From assembly GCA_030695565.1 (NCBI GenBank), contig JAUYRZ010000074.1:62001-126000 (forward strand): a DNA stretch of 64,000 nt. Reading direction: 5' to 3'. Source of the DNA: Archangium sp. (GTDB lineage: Bacteria; Myxococcota; Myxococcia; Myxococcales; Myxococcaceae). The notes under the pieces were generated by a model, which did no database searches, was not told where the DNA came from, and was given only the letters and a program-made list of their open reading frames with translations. Below, one piece after another: positions 43,348 to 51,840 of this stretch; within the stretch, counting starts at the first letter, position 1; every line of letters starts with the position of its first letter. The position numbers were made by a program, and so were the translations under genes.

Positions 43348-44640
43348 TCAGAGCGACTGGAGGTACTCGCCGAGCTCGGTCTTCTCCTTCGCGCTGAGGC
43401 CCAGGCGGAAGTGCGTGTCGTAATGAGTGATGACGTCGCCGAGCGTGGCGAAGCGGCCATCGTGGTAGAAGCCGCCCTTCGCGTGGCTGAAGAGTCCGGC
43501 GAGCGGAGCGGTGCGGTAGCGCTCATCGGGTGAACGCCGCGCCTGGAAGTCGTCGATGCCGAGCTCTTCGGCGGTGTGCAGGTTCCAACCAGGTTCAGTG
43601 AACAGCGGAGGCACGTGGCAGGTGGCGCAGCGGGCCTTGCCTTCGAACAACAGCTTGCCGCGGGCGGCAAAGTCGGTGTCGAAGGTGCCTTCTTGCGGCG
43701 CCGGAGCTCGCAGCACCAGCTGGTAGACCTGCAACGCGGCCAGCTTCGCGGTGGTGAGGTCGGGCGCGTGGCGCACGTTCGAGAAACCCTCGCGCGCCGC
43801 GATGGGGAAGCGGTCTTCGTCATCAAGCCGCGGATCCCAGAAGGTGCCTTTTCCGTTCATGTGCCAGCCGGTGGTGTGTTGACCGAAACCCGCGAGGCCG
43901 AACGCAGGGGGAATCAGGCTGCCGGCAGGGCGGCCGTCGGGCCTGAAGGACTTGCCGTCGAGCAGCAGCTGAGCGTTGAACCGGCCCGGGCCCCACGCGT
44001 TGAGCACCGTGCGTACGGTCTCTTCGGAGACGCCGAGCAGCGTGGTGAAGGTGGAGACGTCGGGCGAGAGCGCGATGATTGCTCCGATGTCGAGGTCACG
44101 GTTCGCCCAGCCGTCGAGGCGTTTGCCGATGCCCGCCGACGTCGAGTCGTCGACGGTGGAGTGACACAACGCGCACTGCACGCCGATGGAGTTGAGCGTG
44201 CCGTCGTCCCCGAAGAAGCCCTTGAGGCCCACCACCGCGTCGAGCTCGAGCAGGCGCAGCGTGGTCTGCGGATCATCGAGATCGAGCTGCTGACGCAACG
44301 CGGGCGACAGGGCTTCTTCGTCGAATTTCAGACCGAGGGAGAGCGCGCTGCGGGGGCTCAGCCCCAGCGGCTCACCTCGAATCGCCCGGTGCAGCTGCAG
44401 CGCCTCACCCCAGAACGCCTCGTCGCCGAAGGTCTCGTAGCGGAAGGTGCGGCGGCCTTCTTCGATGAGCCGGGTGGCGTGTTGAATCACCGGCTCGCGC
44501 TGCGGCAGGTTGCAGACGAGCGCACCGGCGTCGGGCTCCACGTGCAGCGCGAGGGGCCTCATGCCCTGAGTGCAGCTGGTCGCGGCCCAGCCCGCGGCCA
44601 GCATCACCGAGAGCACGATTGGCAGGAGGCTCGATCTCAT
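43348..44640 (-). CDS. Di-heme cytochrome c peroxidase/MauG-like exported protein
   Basis: A 430-residue exported protein. Signal peptide with a possible lipobox (WAATSC, Cys about 23). Two CxxCH heme-binding sites: CALCH (about residue 155) and CATCH (about 338), with a conserved GxFxHxG-like segment KGGFYHDGRFATL near the C-terminus, as in bacterial di-heme peroxidases. It would act in the periplasm or outer membrane on peroxide or an organic substrate. The small secreted protein follows it in the same operon. Confidence 0.9.
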   Translation of the reverse strand: MRSSLLPIVLSVMLAAGWAATSCTQGMRPLALHVEPDAGALVCNLPQREPVIQHATRLIEEGRRTFRYETFGDEAFWGEALQLHRAIRGEPLGLSPRSALSLGLKFDEEALSPALRQQLDLDDPQTTLRLLELDAVVGLKGFFGDDGTLNSIGVQCALCHSTVDDSTSAGIGKRLDGWANRDLDIGAIIALSPDVSTFTTLLGVSEETVRTVLNAWGPGRFNAQLLLDGKSFRPDGRPAGSLIPPAFGLAGFGQHTTGWHMNGKGTFWDPRLDDEDRFPIAAREGFSNVRHAPDLTTAKLAALQVYQLVLRAPAPQEGTFDTDFAARGKLLFEGKARCATCHVPPLFTEPGWNLHTAEELGIDDFQARRSPDERYRTAPLAGLFSHAKGGFYHDGRFATLGDVITHYDTHFRLGLSAKEKTELGEYLQSL

Positions 44641-44711
44641 CGTCGGTCAGGCAGTGCATTCGCCGGACCTGCGTGGAGGCTGTGAGAATCAGGACGTCAG
44701 GCCCCCAGGTC

Positions 44712-45890
44712 TCAAGACCGAGCGCGCAAAAAGCCTTCCAGCCCATCGAACGCCGCGCTGAGCACCGGCTCCGAAGGCAGGAACACCACCCGAAAATGCC
44801 GGGTACCCGGGCGCTGGCCGAACCCATCACCATGCACGAAGAGCACGCCGGTCTCGCGCACCAGCTCGAGCACGAAGGCCTCGTCACCACCGGCCCAGGC
44901 GCGCTCGATCGAAGGCAGCGCATAGAACGCGCCCTGTGGCTCCACCACCGAGATGCCGGGCATGGCGCGCAGCCGCTTCATCATCAGGTCGCGCCGCGCG
45001 CGCAGCTTCTTCATCATCTGCGGCAGATGATCCTGCGGGCCCTCCAGCGCCGGTTTGACCGCGTACTGAAACGGCCCCGGACCACACAGCCGCGCATCGG
45101 CCAGGCGCTGCACGGAAGCCGCGACGCCGGACAGCAGCTTCGGGGTGTTGAAAGCGAGCCAGCCGACCCGCCAGCCCGGGCACAGATACGCCTTCGACAA
45201 ACCGTTCAGGGTGATCAACGGCACGTCGTCGCACAGCGTCGCGGTCGGCACGTGTTCTCCGGAGAACAACACCCGGTCGTAGATCTCATCCGAGAGCACC
45301 ACCAGGCGGTGTTTCCGAGCGACGGCCAGCACCTGCTCCAACTGCGTGCGGGTGGCGACGGCGCCGGTCGGATTGTTCGGATTGCAGATGACGATGGCCC
45401 TGGTGCGCGAGGTCACCTTCGCGGCGATCTCCTCGGCGTCGAGGGCCCAGCCCTTCGACTCGTCGAGAAAGTAGGGCACCACCGTCGCCTGCAGCCGGGT
45501 GGCGATCGCGTTGTAGAGCGGGTAGCCGGGGCTCGGCAGCAAGACCTCATCGCCCACCTCGAGCAAGGCGGTGAGCGCCAGGTCGAGGGCTTCACTGACG
45601 CCCGCGGTGATGAACACGTCTTCGGGCCGCACGGTGGGCTGAAGGCTCGCGGCGACCGCCTCGCGCGCTTCTTTCAGGCCGGCCGAAGGCACGTAGTGGT
45701 TGTGCCCATCACGCAACGCGCGTTCGACGGCCTCGCTGAGGTGCGGCGGCGTGGCGAAGTCGAAGCGCAATGGATCGCCGATGTTGCAGGGGAGGATCTT
45801 CATTCCCTGCGCCTCGAGCCGCGCCGCTTCAGCTGCGATGTTGCGGATGGCGTACTTCACGTTGGCGATGTGCCGCGCGGGCTGAATCAT
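44712..45890 (-). CDS. PLP-dependent class I aminotransferase (AlaA/aspartate aminotransferase-like)
   Basis: A 392-residue fold-type I aminotransferase. Segments: YVPSAGLKEAREAVA, PSPGYPLY, CNPNNPTGAV, LSDEIYDRVLF, LNGLSKAYLCPGWRVGW with the Schiff-base K233 and R241, and HFRVVFLP with the substrate carboxylate Arg. The N-terminal MIQPARHIANVKYAIRNI is typical of AlaA-like alanine transaminases. ATG 45890 is used; the frame stays open far upstream but that part lies antisense to the neighbouring lipoprotein. Cytoplasmic, no operon partner. Confidence 0.94.
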   Translation of the reverse strand: MIQPARHIANVKYAIRNIAAEAARLEAQGMKILPCNIGDPLRFDFATPPHLSEAVERALRDGHNHYVPSAGLKEAREAVAASLQPTVRPEDVFITAGVSEALDLALTALLEVGDEVLLPSPGYPLYNAIATRLQATVVPYFLDESKGWALDAEEIAAKVTSRTRAIVICNPNNPTGAVATRTQLEQVLAVARKHRLVVLSDEIYDRVLFSGEHVPTATLCDDVPLITLNGLSKAYLCPGWRVGWLAFNTPKLLSGVAASVQRLADARLCGPGPFQYAVKPALEGPQDHLPQMMKKLRARRDLMMKRLRAMPGISVVEPQGAFYALPSIERAWAGGDEAFVLELVRETGVLFVHGDGFGQRPGTRHFRVVFLPSEPVLSAAFDGLEGFLRARS

Positions 45891-45941
45891 GGGTGCATCG
45901 TGCCTGTTTTCACCGCGCCTTCCAGCCGCTTCACCGCCGAG

Positions 45942-45947
45942 TACAGT
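45942..45947 (+). promoter_or_regulatory. -10-like hexamer TACAGT close to start codon
   Basis: TACAGT ends 7 bases before the ATG at 45955 and there is no Shine-Dalgarno sequence between, suggesting leaderless transcription of the lipoprotein gene. No convincing -35 is seen. Confidence 0.45.
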
Positions 45948-45954
45948 GGTCGTC

Positions 45955-46809
45955 ATGCCGAATCGTGTCGCCGCTTCGCTGCTCTGCGTCGTGATGAGCG
46001 GCTGCACCGGTCTGGTCAGCGAGCCTGACGCGGGCCTCGTGCTTCCCGATGCGGGCGAGGTGACGGATGCGTCCGTGCAGGTCGATGCAGGCACGCCGGA
46101 CGCTGGCCGAGACGCGGGTCCTCCCTGTTCCGTCGGCAACTGGTGCGAAGACTTCGAGACCGGGGGCGACGCAGGCTGGACCTCACGGGTGGAGGAAGAC
46201 GCGGGGCTCTTCCTCGCGGAGCCTCCTCCAGGCTCGCTGACGCCGGGCCACGCCCTGCGGGTCGTGGTGGAACGGGGCCGCGCCACGATGCAGGTCGCGC
46301 CTGAGCGATTCTTCCCCTCCGACGCCGGGTACCACGTGTTCGGTCGCGCCCTGTTCTTCGGTGAGCGCATGCCCGCCGACATGGAGAACAAGCGCCACGG
46401 CTGGGTCACGCTCGAAGGCACGAGCCCGATGCACGGGAGCTATTCGCAGGTGGGCTTCCGGCACGACAGCGGCCGTTCGCCGTTCGGAAACTTCTTCGTG
46501 CTCACACCGTGGCAGGACTGCTGGGCCAATGGGCAACCGGGCGCGCAGCCGACGCCGGTCGGCCGGTGGTTCTGTTGCGAATGGGAGTTCGACGCGACCG
46601 GGAACGCGCTGCGCATGTGGCAGGACGGCACGTTGATGGTCGACGTGACGGCCATGGGTTCAGGCTGCACCGATGGCATGGCGAGCCGGCCGTGGGTGTT
46701 GCCAGCGCGGCCTTCGATCGGCATCGGCTTGTACACGTACGACGAGGTGTCGCTGCGCGCGTGGGTCGACGACGTGGTGCTGTCGAGCTCGCGCGTCGGT
46801 TGCCAGTAA
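45955..46809 (+). CDS. Lipoprotein with a jellyroll-like domain, function unknown
   Basis: A 284-residue lipoprotein (lipobox VVMSGC, Cys17) followed by an Asp/Ala/Gly-rich linker (PDAGLVLPDAGEVTDASVQV and DAGTPDAGRDAG) and a beta-rich domain with CEDFETGGDAGW, WVTLEGTSPMHGSYSQVGF and WCCEW-like Cys/Trp segments, ending in YTYDEVSLRAWVDDVVLSS. This pattern resembles concanavalin-like (LamG/polysaccharide-lyase accessory) domains of myxobacterial surface lipoproteins; the assignment is inference. It converges with the DUF1552 copy 2 gene end to end. Confidence 0.8.
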   Translation: MPNRVAASLLCVVMSGCTGLVSEPDAGLVLPDAGEVTDASVQVDAGTPDAGRDAGPPCSVGNWCEDFETGGDAGWTSRVEEDAGLFLAEPPPGSLTPGHALRVVVERGRATMQVAPERFFPSDAGYHVFGRALFFGERMPADMENKRHGWVTLEGTSPMHGSYSQVGFRHDSGRSPFGNFFVLTPWQDCWANGQPGAQPTPVGRWFCCEWEFDATGNALRMWQDGTLMVDVTAMGSGCTDGMASRPWVLPARPSIGIGLYTYDEVSLRAWVDDVVLSSSRVGCQ

Positions 46810-48276
46810 TCAGCTCGGATCGTACAGGTCGGCGAGCGGCCCCGCGGCCACGCGCGTGCCACCTTCAGCGCCGAACAGGTCGAGCTTCTGACTCACGAGG
46901 GGCCCACCCAGCGTCTGCCAGAGGTTGGAGAGCTGACGGTGGTTCGTGCCGCCATTCATGAGATCCGGGTACACCAGCGTGCGGCCACCGGTTCGAAGAC
47001 CGAGCGCTCCGCCCCCCATCATGAACACCGGGAACTCGCTCGCGCCGGAGTGATGACCGTCGCCGTTGTCTGACGTGTAGACGAGCACCGTGTGGTCGAG
47101 CATCGAGTCGCTCGTGCCGGGTTCTGGCGTCGCCTCGAGGTCTCGCGCGATCGACACCAGCGCTTCGACCTCGGCGCGCCACACCTCGAAGAACGCCGCG
47201 CGCCGCTGCTGCCGCTGAACGATGACGGACCCTGCGTCGTTTCCCTGCGAGTTGTAGTTGTGCCGCTCGTCGTGGTTCTGCTTCCCGGCGAGCACGCCGA
47301 ACTCCGCGCCGTAGTCGATGCCGTGGAACGCGCCACCGACGCCGACGCCGATGACCGCGACGTTGCTCACGCCGAAACGCAGACCGGCAGACACCGTCTT
47401 GCAGTGGTCTCTCAAGGCATCGAGCGGAGGTCTTCCCGCCAGCGGCTTGGCCGGCAACGTCGCGCCTCTCGCCGCCGCAGCCACCGCGCGGAACCGCTCG
47501 AGGTCTTGCGTCATGTCCTCGACGGCCGTGCGGTACTGGAGGATCTGTGCCCCGGTCTTCCGGCTCGGCGCCACGTGCGAGACGAGCTGTGACCGCGCGA
47601 GCGCCAACACGTCAGCCCGGTCTGCCAGCTGCGCCAGGCCGTCAGAGGAAGCGAGCGGCCCGACGAAGGCCGTCCACGCAGCCAGCGTCGAGTTCAGCGT
47701 CGCCAAGGGGCGACCCGCCCCGGCTGCGCACGTCGTGTACGCAATCGTCGTCGCCGCGTCGGGGTCGTAGCCGACGCGCATCGCAGCCAACGGCGTGCGC
47801 GCGTCCCCAGTCCCACGAACGAGCGGCAGCGCAGCGAGCACCGCGTCCAGCGTCGGGCCGCCCGGACTTCCGGCGATCGTGCGCGTCGACGACAACACAC
47901 CGTGGCTCGCGGCGTGCGAACCGCCGGTGATGCGGGAAGAGAGGCCCAACACCACGCACGACTTCGACGAGAGGTTGCCGAGGTTTACGAGCGCCGGTGC
48001 CGTCGTCAGGTCGCCGCTCAAAATCTGCGGAGCGGTCATCGGGCCGTACGACACCGCCCCGTCTTCGCCCCACCGGCCCAGGTCAGAGATCGGCACTCCG
48101 CCGCGATTGGCCTGCGCGAATTGCAGCATCTGCTGGCTCATCAACACGCGGCCGTCGAAGCCGTTGCCCGAGAGCATGAAGACGAAGCGACGCGGGGGCG
48201 TCGCGGCGGCTGAAGCAGAACGCGCCGCGAGAATTCCCACGCTCGCGCCCATCAGGAAGTGACGTCGATTCATCAT
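46810..48276 (-). CDS. DUF1552 (HXXSHH) family secreted protein, copy 2
   Basis: A 488-residue exported protein with a short Tat-like signal (NRRHFLMGASVGILAA). Family segments include FVFMLSGNGFDG, HDERHNYNSQGNDAGS (the HXXSHH site is HDERHN) and DHTVLVYTSDNGDGHHS. It is diverged from copy 1 but plainly the same family. Its ATG overlaps the stop of the upstream DUF1592-type gene (ATGA). Activity unknown; co-occurrence of the two families argues that they work together at the cell surface. Confidence 0.88.
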   Translation of the reverse strand: MMNRRHFLMGASVGILAARSASAAATPPRRFVFMLSGNGFDGRVLMSQQMLQFAQANRGGVPISDLGRWGEDGAVSYGPMTAPQILSGDLTTAPALVNLGNLSSKSCVVLGLSSRITGGSHAASHGVLSSTRTIAGSPGGPTLDAVLAALPLVRGTGDARTPLAAMRVGYDPDAATTIAYTTCAAGAGRPLATLNSTLAAWTAFVGPLASSDGLAQLADRADVLALARSQLVSHVAPSRKTGAQILQYRTAVEDMTQDLERFRAVAAAARGATLPAKPLAGRPPLDALRDHCKTVSAGLRFGVSNVAVIGVGVGGAFHGIDYGAEFGVLAGKQNHDERHNYNSQGNDAGSVIVQRQQRRAAFFEVWRAEVEALVSIARDLEATPEPGTSDSMLDHTVLVYTSDNGDGHHSGASEFPVFMMGGGALGLRTGGRTLVYPDLMNGGTNHRQLSNLWQTLGGPLVSQKLDLFGAEGGTRVAAGPLADLYDPS

Positions 48277-50873
48277 CGCTCGGCCCTCATCAGCATCGCG
48301 TCGTGGGCGTAGAGCGCTTCGAGCGCGGCAGAGAGCGAGCCGCCGGCGAACGCCGTTTCCATGTCTGCGAGCACGCAGGCATCGGCGGCCGTTTCGTGGC
48401 GCCCCACGAAGTAGCGGAACACGTGGCGCAGAAAACAGCGGCGCGCGTGCGGGTCGTCACCGATCGCGCGGCTCAGCTCGAGCGCGTCGTTGACGACGAC
48501 CTCACCGCGGCCGGGCCAGTTCGGAATCGTCGACGTGCCGTTCGGCGGCGCGCCGTGGTCGATGGCACGCACGAAGCCCGCGTGGTTGTAGATCTCGAAG
48601 GGCATGCCGAGCGGGTTCATGAGCGCGTGGCACGCACCGTTCGAGCAGCGCAGCTCCGCGGCAGCCGGCCCGAACGTCGCGTCGAGGCGTGACCGTGCAC
48701 TCGTCGTCGGATCGCCGCCGAGCTGCGCACGCAGCTGAACGAGGTCGAGCCCCGCCACCGATTCACAGAAGAGGTGTTCCCGAATCCAGTAGCCGCGCAC
48801 CACGGCGCTGGGGCCGTTCTCCGCGTTCGCCCCGTGCGCGGCGAGCCAGGCGGGGTGCGTCAACACGCCGGACCGTTCGGTCGCCGGCAGCGTCATCCAC
48901 CGTTGCTCGTGCAGCGGGTCACTCAAGATGTCCCTGACCACGTCGGCCCCCACGGGCGCGGTGTGAAGGTCGGTCATCGGGGCGGTTCCTGCGTAGGGGA
49001 ACGAGGCGCCGAGCCACAACGCTTCCCACGTGGGCGTCGCGCACATGCCGACGACTCCGCCATCGGCAGCGATCGAATGCGGCACGCACTGCTGCTGTTG
49101 ATCCACGCAACAATTCGCGCCGTTCGGCACCACGCTGCGCGCACACAAGTCGACGTCGCACCCGGTGGGCCGCCCCGCGATGAAGTCGCCGCCGACGCTC
49201 GCCGCGGTGCGGAACGTGGTGCCTGTGAACAAGGCGCGGAAGACGTCTCGATTGTCGCGCTCGGCAGTCACCACCATGCGCGCGATCGTGTCGTCGAGTT
49301 GGGCGTCGTAATACGGCTCGTACTGCGTGATGGTCGGGTCATCACCCGCGAACACGCGCCACGACGCGCTCGCCCACGTGGCGATGTTGTTCCTCGGCCC
49401 GTGCAAGGTGGGGTCGTGAAGGTCGAAGGCGCTCGTCGCCGCGGGCACGTCCTTGGCGATCGAACCGACCTTGGCGTAGTCGAAGTACTCGCGAAAGAAC
49501 GCCGCGATGCGCGGCGCGAGCCAGTAGCGGCCACGACGCGCGCGCAGCGGGTCGTGCTCGAAGAACGAGGGGAGGAACTCGGTGTTGCCCCAGTCGCTCT
49601 GCAGGTCGGGACGCGCGGGCGGCGTTACCGGCCATTCACCGCCGATGAAGCCGTTCTCCAGCGCGAACACCCGCGCGGCCTGGGCGCGAAGGCCGCTCGT
49701 GTCCAACGTGCCTGCGTCTTGTGCGGCCCGGAAACCAACGAGCCACGCGAGCTCGGGTCGCGGCGCGTAGCCGGTGATGAAGTTGCTCGCCGTGTGCGTG
49801 CTGAGCGCGCTCGCCAACAGCTGCGCGTATTCATCGGCTGTGACCGCTCCGCCGGTCGCACCTTCGAACTGAAAGAGCACGCCAGGAAGAACGAAGGTCG
49901 CCTCGTAGACCAGCCGCAACGTCTTCTGACGATCACCCGGTGAGCCTTCGGCGGTCAGCTTCTGGTCGAGGAAGCCGCGCATCGCGGTCTGTTCATCGGG
50001 CGTCGGCGTGCGCGAGAGCACCCGCGCGAGCAGCGCGTCGATGAACTGGTCGCGACAGGCCTGGCCGATGCCGGTGACGGCCACCTGAGGATCCGTGATG
50101 CACGGGTAGCTCACCATGCCGGTCCGCTGGTCGCGGTACCACGCGCTCCAGTCGTTGATGAGGGGACCCGCCGAGAAGTTGCGCGAGTTGGCGAGCACGT
50201 CGAGGTACAGCTGCAGGCTCGTCACGTCGAGGCTCTGGTCGCGCGAGAACGTCGTGTACGGGCCGCGTGAATCAGACAGCGGGTTCGCCGCCATCGCGGG
50301 ATCCAGCTGCGCGCCACCGAACACGTGAATCCACTCCGGGCTGCCGAGACGGCGATAGCGAGGTTCGAGATTGACGGGCTGCGTGCAGGTGAAGAGCGTG
50401 TTCTGCGCGATCGCGTTCACGTCGGTGGGCGGAGGCGGCGGCGCTTCGATGCAGCCTGTCTTGGCGCCCTGGTCGATCCACCGGCGCACGAGCTCGACTT
50501 GATCGGCGTTGACGTACGGCTGACCTGCGGCCGGCGCTTGCGTGGGCGGCATCGCGCGGAGCGGGTCACTCGTCGTCATGCGGAGGATCAGCGGACTGCG
50601 GTCAGCATGACCGGGCGCAACGTGACCGCTGGTCGACAGCGCGTTCAGGTTCGCCGCGGCGAGGTTCGGCGAACGGGGGCCCGCGGGAAAATGACAACCC
50701 GCGTGGGCGCAGGTCGCTTGCAGGTACGTGCCGGCCTGACGTTCGAGATCGGCCTGCTCCGGCGTGCAGGCGCTGGTGCCGCCGTCTTCAGCACCGGGAG
50801 GAACCGGCCCTGTCGTCACGAGTCCTTCGCAGCCGGAAAGGACGAGCAGCGAGACGAGCAGGACGCGGTTCAT
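48273..50873 (-). CDS. DUF1592/DUF1588-type multidomain lipoprotein, copy 2
   Basis: An 866-residue lipoprotein (signal to VLSGC, Cys15) with two heme-like motifs of the uncommon C-x4-C-H form: CAHAGCH near the N-terminus (about 56-62) and CSNGACH near the C-terminus, the latter followed by MNPLGMPFEIYNHAGF (DUF1588 type) and a DUF1585-like end (RCFLRHVFRYFVGRHE). The central part corresponds to DUF1592 (FVLPGVLFQFEG) but is longer than copy 1. ATG 50873 is supported by a promoter-like element just upstream. Coupled to DUF1552 copy 2. Confidence 0.85.
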   Translation of the reverse strand: MNRVLLVSLLVLSGCEGLVTTGPVPPGAEDGGTSACTPEQADLERQAGTYLQATCAHAGCHFPAGPRSPNLAAANLNALSTSGHVAPGHADRSPLILRMTTSDPLRAMPPTQAPAAGQPYVNADQVELVRRWIDQGAKTGCIEAPPPPPTDVNAIAQNTLFTCTQPVNLEPRYRRLGSPEWIHVFGGAQLDPAMAANPLSDSRGPYTTFSRDQSLDVTSLQLYLDVLANSRNFSAGPLINDWSAWYRDQRTGMVSYPCITDPQVAVTGIGQACRDQFIDALLARVLSRTPTPDEQTAMRGFLDQKLTAEGSPGDRQKTLRLVYEATFVLPGVLFQFEGATGGAVTADEYAQLLASALSTHTASNFITGYAPRPELAWLVGFRAAQDAGTLDTSGLRAQAARVFALENGFIGGEWPVTPPARPDLQSDWGNTEFLPSFFEHDPLRARRGRYWLAPRIAAFFREYFDYAKVGSIAKDVPAATSAFDLHDPTLHGPRNNIATWASASWRVFAGDDPTITQYEPYYDAQLDDTIARMVVTAERDNRDVFRALFTGTTFRTAASVGGDFIAGRPTGCDVDLCARSVVPNGANCCVDQQQQCVPHSIAADGGVVGMCATPTWEALWLGASFPYAGTAPMTDLHTAPVGADVVRDILSDPLHEQRWMTLPATERSGVLTHPAWLAAHGANAENGPSAVVRGYWIREHLFCESVAGLDLVQLRAQLGGDPTTSARSRLDATFGPAAAELRCSNGACHALMNPLGMPFEIYNHAGFVRAIDHGAPPNGTSTIPNWPGRGEVVVNDALELSRAIGDDPHARRCFLRHVFRYFVGRHETAADACVLADMETAFAGGSLSAALEALYAHDAMLMRAER

Positions 50874-50879
50874 TTTTCG

Positions 50880-50908
50880 AACGTAGGCGACGAGCAAGGT
50901 CATGTCAG
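50880..50908 (-). promoter_or_regulatory. Sigma-70-like promoter, near-leaderless
   Basis: On the minus strand CTGACA (50908-50903), a 17-base spacer and TACGTT (50885-50880) match a sigma-70 -35/-10 pair; TACGTT ends 6 bases before the ATG at 50873, so the transcript would start at or next to the start codon. Confidence 0.55.
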
Positions 50909-51012
50909 CCGCTCGACCACGACGCCCCGTTCGCATCGAGCGCAGTCGAGATGCCCCCTCGCCTCGCACCTGACCCCTCGACTTCGCTCGGGGAGACCGG
51001 TGTGCGCCTCTG

Positions 51013-51840
51013 CTAGTTCCGAGAACCCCCTCGGGTACGGGGGAAAAGCAACAGGTACACCTCGGGGTGCGGATTGATCAACACCGTCTTCCCTGCCTTC
51101 GCCAGGGCCATCGCGCCTGCGAACCATGGCTCCTTCACCAGGTCTTCATCTGCTTCGACGTACTCGGGCACCAGCAGATCGAGCTCGACGGTGTGCCCAC
51201 CGGTCTCCTGCGCGAGCGCGGGCCCGAACGAATACGCGCGCCACTCGGGCAGCGGCTGGAGATCGTTGTGCACCGCCCCGCCATAGAGCAGCAGCACCTT
51301 CTCCGCGGTACCGCCCTCTTCGCGCTCGATGACCTCGAGGGCCTTCGCCTCGACCTTGCGCTTGACCAACAGCAGGCTCGCCTCCGCATCGAGTGAGCCC
51401 GCGTCGTCGATCATCGAGCGATGGTCATCGCAGTCGATCATCAGGATGTGGTTCTTCGCGCCCATCTCATACGTGCGGTCGAGCAGCGTGGTGACCTCGT
51501 CCTCCGTGGTCTTGGGGCGCTGCGTGGTCTTCTCCACCGCCGCGGTCGCCTGCTTCTCTGCCGCGCCGCACTTGCCGTTGAGCATCCACGTCTCGACCAC
51601 CACCGACGTGAGGCGCCCCTTCAACGCCGGGAGCAGCTCGCGCGTGAAACGCCGAATGGCGCTGGGCACCTTCGGCGCACCGTTCACCTCGTGGTACTCG
51701 CCCACGGCCAGGATGGCGGGCTTGCGCTCGAGCACGCGCTGAAAGCCTGCCAGCGGTGAAGGCACCACCGTGCAAGGAGCGCAGCTGGCGATCCCCGCAT
51801 CGGGTGCAGCGGCGAGGAGCAGCGCGACGAACAGCATCAC
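51013..51840 (-). CDS. ChaN/EreA-superfamily GExH-motif exported protein
   Basis: A 275-residue exported protein (signal about 1-15). The motif ILAVGEYHEVNG (G47, E48, H50) plus VVVETW (about 81-86) is the pattern shared by ChaN-like, TraB/GumN and erythromycin-esterase proteins. Two further His-containing segments (CDDHRSMID, GGAVHNDL) fit a metal or heme site. A hydrolase or heme-binding role is inferred; ChaN itself binds heme. ATG 51840 overlaps the stop of the molybdopterin oxidoreductase gene (ATGA), implying a functional link. Confidence 0.8.
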   Translation of the reverse strand: MMLFVALLLAAAPDAGIASCAPCTVVPSPLAGFQRVLERKPAILAVGEYHEVNGAPKVPSAIRRFTRELLPALKGRLTSVVVETWMLNGKCGAAEKQATAAVEKTTQRPKTTEDEVTTLLDRTYEMGAKNHILMIDCDDHRSMIDDAGSLDAEASLLLVKRKVEAKALEVIEREEGGTAEKVLLLYGGAVHNDLQPLPEWRAYSFGPALAQETGGHTVELDLLVPEYVEADEDLVKEPWFAGAMALAKAGKTVLINPHPEVYLLLFPRTRGGSRN

